Assembly (NCBI RefSeq): GCF_036014175.1 | Contig: NZ_CP107917.1 | Span: 4,774,001 to 4,838,000 of the forward strand | Direction: 5' to 3' | Origin: Streptomyces sp. NBC_00443 | Lineage (GTDB): Bacteria; Actinomycetota; Actinomycetes; Streptomycetales; Streptomycetaceae | Length of the DNA stretch: 64,000 nucleotides | Shown here: piece after piece, positions 16,977-25,024 of the stretch | Position numbering within the stretch: position 1 is the first letter of the stretch | How the letters are laid out: each line of letters begins with the position of its first letter | Position numbers and translations under genes: made by a program | Notes under the pieces: generated by a model | What the model saw: the letters and a program-made list of their open reading frames with translations, nothing else | Database searches by the model: none | What the model was told of the DNA's origin: nothing

Positions 16977-17050
16977 GCCCGGTGAGGCACTGGCGGAGGA
17001 TACGAGATTCGAACTCGTGAGGGGTTGCCCCCAACACGCTTTCCAACTGT
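16977..17050. repeat. Left end of the intact AICE: tRNA-Ser half-site (att3, attL)
   Basis: These 74 bp are identical to att1 (10392-10465); the first 70 bp equal the tRNA-side copy at 33785. The divergence point lies in the anticodon loop sequence, the usual crossover zone for tyrosine integrases using tRNA genes. Confidence 0.92.
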
Positions 17051-17075
17051 GGTGGTGGGGTGGTGGGCGGTGTGC

Positions 17076-17185
17076 GGGGGCGTTCACCTGCGTTCATCGG
17101 CGGCTCGTCACCAGGCCGGGGTCGACTCCGGGTCTTTGTTGAACGCCGGTGAACCGAGGTGAATGAGACGGAAAGTGAGACGGAC
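17076..17185. repeat. Left-end integrase arm-type repeats
   Basis: Close to attL lie GTTCACCTGCGTTCATC (17082-17098) and, in inverse orientation, GGTGAACCGAGGTGAATG (about 17149-17166). A pair of TGAGACGGA units follows at 17164-17185. The pair recurs with one mismatch at 33717-33738 at the other end of the element. A GTTCA-type arm also follows att1 (10480-10500). They are likely integrase/excisionase binding arms of attP. Confidence 0.6.
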
Positions 17186-17222
17186 GCCGCGGTCGTTGTC
17201 AGTGGCGTTACCCAACTCCGCC

Positions 17223-17600
17223 ATGAGCATGATCGGTGAGTACCTGCGTGTCACGGCTGCTGAGCTCGACCGAGCGATCCAAGATCCCGGCTGGGTGTTG
17301 GACTTCGTCGAAGAGGCCCAGGACGCCGAGGAGGAGCCGGAGCTTGCGCCGGCCGAAGCGCGCCATTTCAGCACGTACAAGACCTGGGACATGCTCCGCT
17401 TCCTGTTGGCGCGCGCAGCGATCTACGGCGAGGAACCGTTCGCCGAGGACGAAGACTGGGGATACGGGCCTCCGAGGTAACTGCAGCCGAGCGGGGCCGG
17501 CTCGCAGCGGAAGCCCTGCGTGCACCACCGATCCGACGCCTGCCCTCAGCACGGGTCGGATGCACTGCCTGGGCTTCAGCGGACGCGACCGGAACGCAGC
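17223..17600 (+). pseudogene. DUF1877 (YfbM-like) protein, frame-broken
   Basis: The first 85 codons (17223-17480) encode the DUF1877 N-terminus (MSMIGEYLRVTAAELDRAIQ ... ARHFSTYKTWDMLRFLL ... DDWGYGPPR-like end). In intact family members GYGPPRY continues for about 80 residues. Here the codon after PPR is TAA, and a +1 frame just downstream still reads ERGRLAAEALRAPP, the expected next segment. The gene is therefore broken by an in-frame stop and an indel near 17482. The function of the family is unknown; it lies immediately inside attL. Confidence 0.7.
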
Positions 17601-17788
17601 GAACTGAGACCGCAACGGAGTCGAGAGCATGCAGGAAGTTGCTCCCGTGCCTTAGCCGGCCCCTCGCACCGAAAGTCGTGCGCTCTACCGACAAGAGGCG
17701 AGCCAGAACCCGCAATGATACTTTTGACACATGCGCTTCTAGAGACCCAGTGTTCACTTCTACACCCCCAGGGCTCATGGAGGGTATC
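17481..17788. other. Gap holding the DUF1877 relic and the leader of the next gene
   Basis: Apart from the out-of-frame DUF1877 remains (to about 17600) I see no gene. From about 17690 the base composition drops toward the lower GC of the following two-gene unit. GGAGGG at 17779-17784 is the RBS of the gene starting at 17789. Confidence 0.5.
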
Positions 17789-18634
17789 GTGGCGAAGAAT
17801 CTCTCTGCTGCTGAGGCATTCGCCCTCGCCAAGCTAGCTGCGAGCGGGCCACCTGGTGAGCTTTCCACCGTTACAGAGCTTGTCGCGTCGCAGCTCTCAG
17901 ACGATCCTCAAGCGAGTCGCGCTTTGGAAGTCGCCAAAGAGAATCCGCAGGATGTCCAAGCGATTTCTCGCCTCGCAGCATATCTGCGAGCATACGGTAG
18001 AAGTAAGGGATTTCGCAGCACTGTACGCTCGACGCTGGGCAGCAGAAAAAAAGTTGCCGCCATTGGCGTCGCCCAACTGATTGCAGATTTCGAAGCCGAC
18101 CAGCGCCCGCAGCGCTTGACGCGCGTCGTCAGCTCTCGTCTGGCCCGCAATCCTGAAGCACGCGAGACATTGAATACGGCCCAGGCGCAGCCAGATGATC
18201 TGGAATCAACTCTGAGCCTGGCCGAACAGGTTCGCTCGCACGTACCTGAGGTGCGCTCCCTGCAAGGCGTGCCGATCATTGACCCATTCAATGGTGGCAG
18301 GCCACTGTCTCCAGATCGCCTCAAGGGTGCATTGCCGCAGTTTGCAGACATCGTCAGCAAGGAAGCAAGTGGCATTCCCCTAGAGCCGCGAGCCGAGCAA
18401 ATAGTCAGACGCTATCTCCGCAAAGCGAGCGAAACGATTCGCTCCACCCCGCCAGCGGAAAGAGAGCAACTCGTCGCCGATGCAGCCGAGAGACTGCACC
18501 AAGCTACCCGCTCGGCGGTCCAGAAAGTACAGGAACTGGACGCCTCGGAGAGGCAAAATGGACCCGTCGTTGTGGATGCAGCCTTGCTCGACCAAGCACT
18601 AGCTAGACAGGGTGATTGCCCACCCTTCTGGTAA
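17789..18634 (+). CDS. Uncharacterised helical repeat protein (281 aa), first gene of a low-GC pair
   Basis: I recognise no family. The protein contains an internal duplication. Residues 31-70 (VASQLSDDPQASRALEVAK, ENPQDVQAISRLAAYLRAY) and 112-152 (VVSSRLARNPEARETLNTAQ, PDDLESTLSLAEQVRSHV) align closely, suggesting two helical hairpin repeats. The last third is a charged helix (RRYLRKASETIRST ... VADAAERLHQAT), and the tail ends CPPFW. It has no signal peptide or membrane segment. The GTG at 17789 is chosen for its RBS 4-10 bases upstream; an ATG at 17777 is in frame. It is followed after 16 bp by a membrane-protein gene, so the two probably work together. GC is well below the flanks, indicating transfer. 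Confidence 0.7.
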   Translation: MAKNLSAAEAFALAKLAASGPPGELSTVTELVASQLSDDPQASRALEVAKENPQDVQAISRLAAYLRAYGRSKGFRSTVRSTLGSRKKVAAIGVAQLIADFEADQRPQRLTRVVSSRLARNPEARETLNTAQAQPDDLESTLSLAEQVRSHVPEVRSLQGVPIIDPFNGGRPLSPDRLKGALPQFADIVSKEASGIPLEPRAEQIVRRYLRKASETIRSTPPAEREQLVADAAERLHQATRSAVQKVQELDASERQNGPVVVDAALLDQALARQGDCPPFW

Positions 18635-18650
18635 GGGAGGAGTCCGTAAA

Positions 18651-19091
18651 ATGACTACACCAAATGAATCGGGCGGGGGCGGCACGAATGACCCTACAGT
18701 AAAGGAATCCGGCGGGGGTGGCACGACTGACCACAAAGCCACTTACGGACTTGCCAAGGATTCCATCTCCACGCTGATCACGCTATCGTCCGGAATTTTG
18801 GCAATTTCCCTCACGTTCTCCGATAAATGGGCGCTCAATGCGGAGAGTGAGCACAGAACCCTACTATGGGTTTCCTGGCTCCTTTTCCTCCTGACAGTCG
18901 CTGCTGGCCTCATAGCGATGCACGTGCTCACTGGAGTCTCCCATAAGGGTGAACACATTTATCAATGGCGCCTCAGAGTGCCATGGATCTGTGAAATATT
19001 GCTCTTTCTGGCAGCGCTCATCATATTCTTTATATATGGCATAAACGTCATCGATGACATCGGCGATATCAAGCCCAAATCGACATCGTGA
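18651..19091 (+). CDS. Three-helix membrane protein (146 aa), second gene of the low-GC pair
   Basis: The N-terminus is a Gly/Ser-rich linker with two near-copies of ESGGGGT(N/T)D. Three hydrophobic segments follow at about 50-64, 80-102 and 118-137 (LITLSSGILAISLTF, WVSWLLFLLTVAAGLIAMHV, ICEILLFLAALIIFFIYGI). A short tail (DDIGDIKPKSTS) ends the protein. The ATG at 18651 has a strong RBS (GGGAGGAG). No family is recognised. A soluble repeat protein plus a small multi-helix membrane protein resembles sensor plus membrane-effector arrangements of defence systems, but this is inference from architecture only. Confidence 0.75.
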   Translation: MTTPNESGGGGTNDPTVKESGGGGTTDHKATYGLAKDSISTLITLSSGILAISLTFSDKWALNAESEHRTLLWVSWLLFLLTVAAGLIAMHVLTGVSHKGEHIYQWRLRVPWICEILLFLAALIIFFIYGINVIDDIGDIKPKSTS

Positions 19092-19254
19092 CGCGATGGT
19101 GAGCATGTCGCTCTGAAACTTCTCACGGGCCTGCATCTGCCGGCCGCGAAGACTGGCGGGGATGGCTCTCACAACCGGTCGTCCGTGAGACAACACTCCC
19201 TCTTGAAAGCCTCCGCGCCCATGTCGTTGGGGACATAGCCCGCACAGTAGTAGT

Positions 19255-19812
19255 TCAGTCGTCTAGGTGAGCCTTCGCTGCTCGGGCGAACTCGACCACC
19301 TTCGGTAGCAAGGACTTGACCTGTTGCCTGTGCTGCTCCCACACCGCCATGTTTGCCTCGCTCGCCGCGTAGTTCCTCATGAAGCCCATCACGAACACGT
19401 TGAGCGCGGCCGTATTCAGGTCTTCGATTTCGCTGACGAGCCCGGGAGGGGCTTCGAGTTCGAGGGTGACCGAGGCGCCAGTCATGACGCGGTGGGCGTC
19501 ATCCATAGCGGCACGCAGTCGGCCGCGCTCCGGTTCTCGCTGGTCCCACTCGGCGTCGTCCTCCTCGCAGACCGGTCCGACCTCCAGGTAGAAGTCTTCC
19601 GCGGCGGCCGCGTATGCCCTAGCGACGCGGATGTATTCGACACACGCGTCCCTGCGCACTGTCCTGCGCCATTGAGCTTGGGCGGCGTCGGCCTGCTGGT
19701 CAGCCTGACGCAGCACGGCGCCTCGTGCCAGCCACGCGGCACCGACGGCACCCCCTGCCCCGAAGAATGCTCCGATGCCTGCACCGATGAGGCCAGCTAT
19801 GCCCTGGTCCAC
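19255..19812 (-). CDS. Membrane-anchored hypothetical protein (185 aa)
   Basis: The protein starts with a Gly/Ala-rich membrane segment (IAGLIGAGIGAFFGAGGAVG). A helical, Gln/Ala-rich coiled-coil (LRQADQQADAAQAQWRRTVR) and a longer helical domain (about 60-185) follow. Proteins with this pattern are often annotated only as hypothetical in Streptomyces mobile elements. The start is a GTG at 19812; there is no clear RBS. It is convergent with the preceding membrane gene and divergent from the Abi-C-like gene, so it is probably an independent cargo gene. Confidence 0.65.
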   Translation of the reverse strand: MDQGIAGLIGAGIGAFFGAGGAVGAAWLARGAVLRQADQQADAAQAQWRRTVRRDACVEYIRVARAYAAAAEDFYLEVGPVCEEDDAEWDQREPERGRLRAAMDDAHRVMTGASVTLELEAPPGLVSEIEDLNTAALNVFVMGFMRNYAASEANMAVWEQHRQQVKSLLPKVVEFARAAKAHLDD

Positions 19813-20236
19813 GCGTCCCCCGTTTCTTGTGTCCCGCTGGGCAGATTATGGCCGCGCCCCTGTCGGGAGCGGCGTTGACGTAGGCATTGGGAGTCCTGAC
19901 AGCAACAGCAAGTTCGCCGCGACCTCTGCTTGGGAAGCTTGGGTCTTTTGGCGGCGGACGGTGAGATGACCTGCGGCGCAGCGGCGTTCGAGCCTCGGCC
20001 GTACGCGGGACCAGTCACCGCTGTTCCCCGTGGTTCCCTGCACGATCTGGCACGCACGTGGCACGGTGACTCGTTTGAGTCACCGGAATGAACCTGGACC
20101 TTGGAACGCCTCGACGCAGCCTATGAGCAGTCCGCAGTTTGACCAGGGTTGCGGCCCCGGAGACCAACTAGTACGGCGGGCAGGGCACGTTGGAAATCGG
20201 GGGTGATGTGTCGCTTCAGGCGGCTATCGTCTGCAC
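19813..20236. other. 423-bp intergenic region with a 9-bp hairpin
   Basis: No convincing gene is present. A perfect hairpin CGGTGACTC-GTTT-GAGTCACCG lies at 20064-20085. Just before it is the short direct repeat TGGCACG (TGGCACG-CACG-TGGCACG, about 20049-20066). The region probably carries the promoters of the two divergent genes; the repeat pair could also be an old recombination footprint. Confidence 0.4.
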
Positions 20237-21280
20237 ATGAGATCAACCGCCCGGCCTCGGCTCTCCGTTCGCGTGGGCGCGGCCCCAGTGCCCACCCTGG
20301 TCGAGGGGATGCCCGCGTCACTTGAACCTGCGCTTCGTGACTGGATCTACGAGACAGCGGCTCAAGGCCGACAGGAGGTGCGGCACGTTCTGATCCGGCT
20401 GGATCTCGAACTGCCGAGGCTGTACCTGAAGCAGTATCAGCGGGAGTTGAGGGACCGTGAGGCGGAGCTGGCGGAGCTCACCGCGCAATGGGAGGCGGAG
20501 AGTTCGATGCGGGAGGAGAAGGCGTACATTCCCGGTCGGCCGTCTGTGCCCATGCCCCCGGACCCGTACTTGCGCTTTCTTGCGTACGGCACGGAGCCGG
20601 AGATCCTTTGGGACGTGGTCGATGACCTCCTCTCCGCGTTGTGCAGCGAGCCACTGCCCCCGGAAACGTTGCCGATCGTCGCCCGTTGGCACAGCGGCGC
20701 CAGACGGACCAAGCGAATCACCGAGCCATTGAACCGCCTGCTAGTTGAATCCCGCTCGGTGTATGAGGTCGCTCCGGATCAGCGCGGCCTCCAGAGGAGA
20801 ATGGAGGAAGGACTCAGCGAGGCCTTCGCTACGGCAGCAGACGTGGCTGAGAGCAGTGGCTACCCGGCGGCCCGCCGGCACTTGGAGCGGGCCCGCGACA
20901 AGCTGTTCGCGGTCCACGCTGACGCAAGCGGTGCCTACGTTGACCTGATCCGCGCGGTGGAAGCAGTGGCCTGCCCGATGTTCCTGCCACGCAACCCGCT
21001 GCCTACCCTCGGCAAGGTTCGTGATCACCTTCGGGATGCAGGGGCGAAGTACGAATACGTACTGACCGACAAGTCAGGGACGCAAGGCACAACAGCCGGG
21101 GTAGTCGCCATGCTCACTGATCTGTGGGAGGGGCACGGTGACCGGCACGCGGGTGGTCCGCGTGAAGTCCCAGTCTCTCAGGAAGCAGGCGAAGCAGCGC
21201 TGAGCATTGCGACTGCTTTGGTGACGCTCTTCAGCAGGAGAGCGGTGCGTTTGCGCCCCGTGGAACGGCCAGGAGCGTGA
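20237..21280 (+). CDS. Abi-C/HEPN-like hypothetical protein (347 aa), candidate abortive-infection gene
   Basis: The N-terminal half is helical and charged (LRDWIYETAAQGRQEVRHVL, LKQYQRELRDREAELAELTA). The C-terminal 110 residues resemble the abortive-infection C-terminal domain: a helix YVDLIRAVEAVACPMF, then TLGKVRDHLRDAGAKYEYVL, GHGDRHAGG and a final helix EAALSIATALVTLFSRR. HEPN-type Abi domains carry an Arg/His active site; RH in GHGDRH is the visible candidate. A strong terminator follows at 21318, so it is a single transcription unit. No RBS is obvious at the ATG. The assignment rests on pattern only; a role in phage exclusion is inferred from the neighbours. Confidence 0.55.
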   Translation: MRSTARPRLSVRVGAAPVPTLVEGMPASLEPALRDWIYETAAQGRQEVRHVLIRLDLELPRLYLKQYQRELRDREAELAELTAQWEAESSMREEKAYIPGRPSVPMPPDPYLRFLAYGTEPEILWDVVDDLLSALCSEPLPPETLPIVARWHSGARRTKRITEPLNRLLVESRSVYEVAPDQRGLQRRMEEGLSEAFATAADVAESSGYPAARRHLERARDKLFAVHADASGAYVDLIRAVEAVACPMFLPRNPLPTLGKVRDHLRDAGAKYEYVLTDKSGTQGTTAGVVAMLTDLWEGHGDRHAGGPREVPVSQEAGEAALSIATALVTLFSRRAVRLRPVERPGA

Positions 21281-21317
21281 CGTCCAACGGCACGCAGGTA
21301 GACACGCAGCAACGCTG

Positions 21318-21348
21318 GGGGGTCCTTACCAATTCGGTAAGGACCCCC
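21318..21348. terminator. 13-bp perfect terminator hairpin after the Abi-C-like gene
   Basis: GGGGGTCCTTACC-AATTC-GGTAAGGACCCCC lies 37 bp after the stop codon. Confidence 0.85.
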
Positions 21349-21655
21349 TGATCAGCTACTTAGCTGTCGGGTGGCTGGATGTGAACCCACGACTGCTTCG
21401 TCCCGAAGCAACTTGAGATGCTTGCTGCCCAAGGGCTCTTGCGTCCGTCACCTGCACTGATGATCCGCTGACGTCCACGAGTGTTCGCCATTGTGCATCA
21501 CGGTTGTCACGCAGGTAGACACTCACCGAGTCACCTGCCGGACCGGCCTTGCTACCCCCATGAGCCCGTCATCGCTCAGCATGGTCAAATGCTCGCCTCC
21601 GTGCCGGACTACTCCTTATGTTGGGGCGTGAAGGATCGGTTTCGCGCCCCTGGCA
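21349..21655. other. Intergenic region with a tRNA-like relic
   Basis: The minus strand of about 21370-21445 contains a 6-bp hairpin (GCTTCG-GGA-CGAAGC) and a T-arm-like GTGGGTTCACATCC, spaced as in a class II tRNA. The acceptor and anticodon stems do not close properly, so no functional tRNA is called. I see nothing else here. Confidence 0.25.
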
Positions 21656-23398
21656 CTAGCTAGCTAGCGTGTTGATCCTGTGCAGAACCTGCAACATTTC
21701 GTCAGGAATCTCATCTTGGTGAATGTGTTTTGAGAGCGCATCAAAAGAGACGGCCTTGTGCCCGTTCCCCTGCAAGTACTGATTTAGCTGCGACAAAATT
21801 TCTTTTGGTGGGCAAATTGACTTCCTGTATTCTACTTTCGCCCAGCGCGGTGTAAAATCGGCAAGCGTGGCAGCAGTGATGTTTACTTCGTGCATTTTTC
21901 CCGACCGCTCCACGGATTGACGCTCAAAGTTCAACTTGGCGAAGATGTCCCCTTGCATGGAATCCATGATTTCAGCCATGGCCCGCTCCACCTCAGCAAG
22001 CGGGCAGCCCGAGATCCGGGAAATCGCGGTCGACGAAATTAGATAGCTTTCGAGTTCCTTCTTGGACCATACGTGGCATTCTAGACCTGCCTCTGTTAGC
22101 TTTTCTGTGACCGAGTTGACTTGGGATTGCGTCCTGTAGTCGCGATCGAGGATGATAATCGAACCGACTGATCCCTTCAGGAAGTCTTTGACTAGCCAGC
22201 CAAAGGCTTCGGCGCTATTCCAGTTTGAGTAGCCGTTGATTGGCACAACAGCCAACTCCATATCGGCAACAATATTTGTGTATCCGAGATTCTTGGCGAG
22301 GATCCTTAGGGTTCTCAGGTCCTTGCCCTCGACGAACACGACACCTTTCGCGCGAAGAGCCTTCGCCATGCCCAGATTGAATGCGGTTCCGAGGGATGTG
22401 CTGAGTGTTTCCATTCCCTCCTTGCGGGGGGCTCGAATGGCGTTACGCTTGGATTTGTCAATCCATACGATTGACTTACTGTCCGCCTCGGCCAGAACTT
22501 CGCTGGAATGAGTTGCCAATACTACTTGAATTCCAAGCGAGTCGATCAACCGTACCAGTCGGCGTTGCAGGTCAGCGTGCAGGAACACCTCGGGTTCGTC
22601 GAGGATCAAAGTGGGCGACTCTTTTAGGCGGTAAATGTGGAGGAGGAGTTGGAGCCAAATCTGCACGCCATCTCCAGCCCAGACGAGTTCTTTCTCTCGA
22701 CCGCTTCCCGGTTCTGTGTAGAAGACGTCAATGCTTGACTCGGGTCCGTAATGGACTGCTGGCTCCGAGATGCGCATACCCCCCATCCAGGGGTCCGCGA
22801 AGTCAAGAAAATCCTGCCACTCGTCACTGTCAGAGCTTAGAATGCGCAGTTGATTCCTGAAGTGACGGCTACTGAGCCGGGATGCCAGGTTTTTCCTCAC
22901 ATATTCTGGGGTAAGGATCTCCTCCTCATGTTCTAGTGGAGTAAGCGCAGGAATGATGCCGATCGGGGTGTACTCGTCTCTCACCTGTTTCACGGTTCGA
23001 GGGATGCGTCCTGTTTTATCCAGCAGATAGAAGAAGGGAGTACTGTCGGTATCGTAGTCATCTCTTGGCCAGACGGCTCGTAGCCTACTCCCATTTTGCC
23101 AAATCAATTCTAGAGTCGTTTCGTTCGTTTCTCTGAACTCGTGACGAACGCTCTCATTTAGGAGTTCGAAATCCTTGAGCGGAATTGGATACGCCTGAAC
23201 CCAAGTTCCTTCGTGTTGACGACTCAGTGAAAACTTTGTCCTTTTGGCGCTTCGGAGGCACGCTTCAGCGAATTTGAGTGCGGAAAGGATGGTGCTCTTT
23301 CCGGCGCTGTTGGGGCCGACCAGGAGGGAGAATTCCTTTAGTGTAATTGAGAAGTTCTCGAAAGCCTTAAAATTACGGAGCTTTACCTGCTTAAGCAT
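21656..23398 (-). CDS. OLD-family nuclease: AAA/ABC-type ATPase with TOPRIM domain
   Basis: The 580-residue protein has an ATPase with Walker A GPNSAGKST (28-36) and Walker B LILDEPE (264-270). The switch His is in ATHSSE (about 297), and the signature-like helix is at about 240-250. A TOPRIM nuclease follows, with Glu357 in VFVEGK, Asp418 and Asp420 in ILDRD and KKELESYL at 446-453. Length and layout match class 1 OLD/GajA nucleases, which cut DNA and act in phage defence, alone or with a UvrD-like helicase (GajB). No helicase partner is adjacent here. The ATG at 23398 has RBS GGGAGGG; the longer upstream frame is rejected. GC is clearly lower than the flanks, a sign of transfer. Confidence 0.88.
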   Translation of the reverse strand: MLKQVKLRNFKAFENFSITLKEFSLLVGPNSAGKSTILSALKFAEACLRSAKRTKFSLSRQHEGTWVQAYPIPLKDFELLNESVRHEFRETNETTLELIWQNGSRLRAVWPRDDYDTDSTPFFYLLDKTGRIPRTVKQVRDEYTPIGIIPALTPLEHEEEILTPEYVRKNLASRLSSRHFRNQLRILSSDSDEWQDFLDFADPWMGGMRISEPAVHYGPESSIDVFYTEPGSGREKELVWAGDGVQIWLQLLLHIYRLKESPTLILDEPEVFLHADLQRRLVRLIDSLGIQVVLATHSSEVLAEADSKSIVWIDKSKRNAIRAPRKEGMETLSTSLGTAFNLGMAKALRAKGVVFVEGKDLRTLRILAKNLGYTNIVADMELAVVPINGYSNWNSAEAFGWLVKDFLKGSVGSIIILDRDYRTQSQVNSVTEKLTEAGLECHVWSKKELESYLISSTAISRISGCPLAEVERAMAEIMDSMQGDIFAKLNFERQSVERSGKMHEVNITAATLADFTPRWAKVEYRKSICPPKEILSQLNQYLQGNGHKAVSFDALSKHIHQDEIPDEMLQVLHRINTLAS

Positions 23399-23885
23399 TT
23401 CGCCCTCCCTGTGTGGCTTCGGGGAGACCGCCCCCCGGGCGTCTGGACGTGATCTTATGGGATGTGGCATCGGCGCTGGGGGGCTTTTGAATGAAGCCAA
23501 GTTGGACTAGCGATCTTCTGGCTGTGGTCGTGGCTCACGGAACCTAAGGTCGGTGGAGCGGCTTTGGGGTGGCGCTGCTTTGGCGCGAGTGATCATGGCC
23601 CCGTAAGCTTCCGGCGCGTCGGGCAGTCTGTGGACCTGCCCGGTAAAGCACGACGTTGGGGCCATGATCTTCGAGGCTCGCGCCAAAGTGGCTCCGTAAA
23701 GCCGTGGAGCCGACCGGCCCAGCCACGACGTACCCCTTCTCTGGCATCAGGTGGCTGCATGCTTTGAGCGCGGCACGGGCGCCGGCCGGGCTGGAGCGGG
23801 GCGGAGACAGGAGCGCAGGCCCGGCCGGGGGCCGGGCCGCGCGCGGGGAGCGGAGCGAGCCGCCTTGAACCCGTGAAGAGAGTTG
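23399..23885. other. 486-bp intergenic region between cargo and AICE backbone
   Basis: No gene is visible. It contains the long imperfect inverted repeat described separately and, at about 23785-23865, a very GC-rich stretch with repeated GCCGGCC/GGCCGGG motifs. Its position between cargo and transfer genes, both transcribed away from or into it, suits a cis-acting site. Confidence 0.5.
23551..23720. repeat. Long imperfect inverted repeat, candidate cis-acting DNA site
   Basis: Arms 23578-23602 (CTTTGGCGCGAG-TGATCATGGCCCC) and 23658-23688 pair, with the right arm carrying about six extra bases. A nested hairpin CGGGCAG/CTGCCCG lies at 23620-23642. Weaker complementarity extends outward to about 23551 and 23720 (GGCTTT/AAAGCC). 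It could fold into a cruciform of about 170 bp. Candidates are a single-strand origin, a transfer locus (clt) or a non-autonomous insertion. Confidence 0.6.
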
Positions 23886-24983
23886 TTACTCAGGTGGCGT
23901 CGTGATGCGCCACAGGGGCGCGTCGTACTGCTTAGGTCGACTGCTAACGAGCAACTCGCGCAGGTCGTGGCGCTGGTTGCCGTTGAGGTTCAGGGCCTCG
24001 GTGATGTGGCGGAACGTCGTGTGGGTGACTCCGCGGTCCCGGGCTTCGGCCTCGAACTGGTCCAGCTGGGCCAGGACCGTATCCGGGGCCAGCTTCAGCG
24101 GTGGCCGTTCGCTGAGCCATGCGGCCTTATTGCGCTCATAGTCGATCTCCGAGTAGCCGCAGATTTCGCGGCTATGTGTCTCCACCTCTTCGAGGGTCTC
24201 CGTCGCTATGACGGCACGAGCCAGACGGTTACGGCTCAACGCCTCGTCCATGTCGACCTCGTGGACGGTCGGACCTTCGTCCGTGAGCGGTACGGGAAGC
24301 CCAGCGTCCCGCACTTCGCAGGTGCCTCTCGCTCCTCGTGCCGTCGCCGCGAGCATCGCGGTCGCCTCGGACGGATGCCACTCCAGAACCGAGCTGATCG
24401 ACTCTGTGTCCTTCACCGTGAAGGCGTGGACTAGCGGGCCGAGTATCCCGCGCAGGTCTTCGTGCGGGAGTTCGCCGTCCAGGCCGGGCCCAGCAACCAG
24501 GAGACGGATGGGCGCATTCACCTGGCAACAAGCGGCCAGTGTGAGGGCGTCAGCGAGCGGGCTCTTCAGCGTGGGCTCGTCGCCTCGGGCCAGAATGTCT
24601 CCGCCCACGTCCAGGAGGTCGATCGACGCGGGCTCCAAGTGGCCCACTAGCTCTTCGAGTTGGCGCGTCACGCCCTCTGCGCCCTGGTGTGGGTCGATCA
24701 ACGCGAATGTGTGAGGGAGCTCTGCCGCGAGTCGAGGGAGGGTAGATCCCGCCGGAGCGATCGGGCGGGCTTCAGCCGGCACTGTCGAGACGGACGGTGT
24801 GAGTTGTTCGAGGCCGGTGAAGTCGTGGACGCCTCGGGGGCCCGGGACCGGATCGACGAGCAGGCGGTCCCACGCGTACGTGAAGATCACCGCCGGGTCC
24901 TCGTCGCCGTAGAGGGCGGCGTCAAGCATTGCGGCGGCGACTGCGTCGCCCCCTCCTCCTGCTGCGACGATCAACCGCGTCAT
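23886..24983 (-). CDS. DUF1152-family protein (365 aa)
   Basis: The protein begins MTRLIVAAGGGGDAVAAAML, a glycine-rich nucleotide-binding-like loop at the end of a first beta strand. The DUF1152 pattern follows (DLLDVGGDIL around 120-135, LLVAGPGLDGEL around 165). The family has no established biochemical role. The ATG at 24983 is preferred to the longer frame because the family starts there. It is divergently transcribed from the GntR gene at 25064, and a GntR-type inverted repeat lies in the 80-bp gap, so it is probably under that regulator. The pairing looks like a conserved AICE accessory unit (inference). Confidence 0.75.
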   Translation of the reverse strand: MTRLIVAAGGGGDAVAAAMLDAALYGDEDPAVIFTYAWDRLLVDPVPGPRGVHDFTGLEQLTPSVSTVPAEARPIAPAGSTLPRLAAELPHTFALIDPHQGAEGVTRQLEELVGHLEPASIDLLDVGGDILARGDEPTLKSPLADALTLAACCQVNAPIRLLVAGPGLDGELPHEDLRGILGPLVHAFTVKDTESISSVLEWHPSEATAMLAATARGARGTCEVRDAGLPVPLTDEGPTVHEVDMDEALSRNRLARAVIATETLEEVETHSREICGYSEIDYERNKAAWLSERPPLKLAPDTVLAQLDQFEAEARDRGVTHTTFRHITEALNLNGNQRHDLRELLVSSRPKQYDAPLWRITTPPE

Positions 24984-25024
24984 GCGGACAGGGTACGGGG
25001 TCGAACATTTGCCACCCACCCTAT

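Noticed and set aside
17789..19091. CBASS-type system
   Set aside because: No cyclic-oligonucleotide synthase motif (GS...D-x-D) is found in the partner protein; only the membrane-effector-like second gene fits.
18864..19196. Minus-strand open frame of 110 codons
   Set aside because: It lies antisense to the membrane-protein gene, which has a strong RBS and three clear membrane helices.
21370..21445. tRNA-like sequence on the minus strand (T-arm-like GTGGGTTCACATCC and a 6-bp variable-arm-like hairpin)
   Set aside because: The acceptor and anticodon stems do not pair and no valid anticodon loop forms; kept only as a possible relic.
21656..23398. Complete Gabija system
   Set aside because: The nuclease resembles GajA, but no UvrD-like helicase gene lies within the element.
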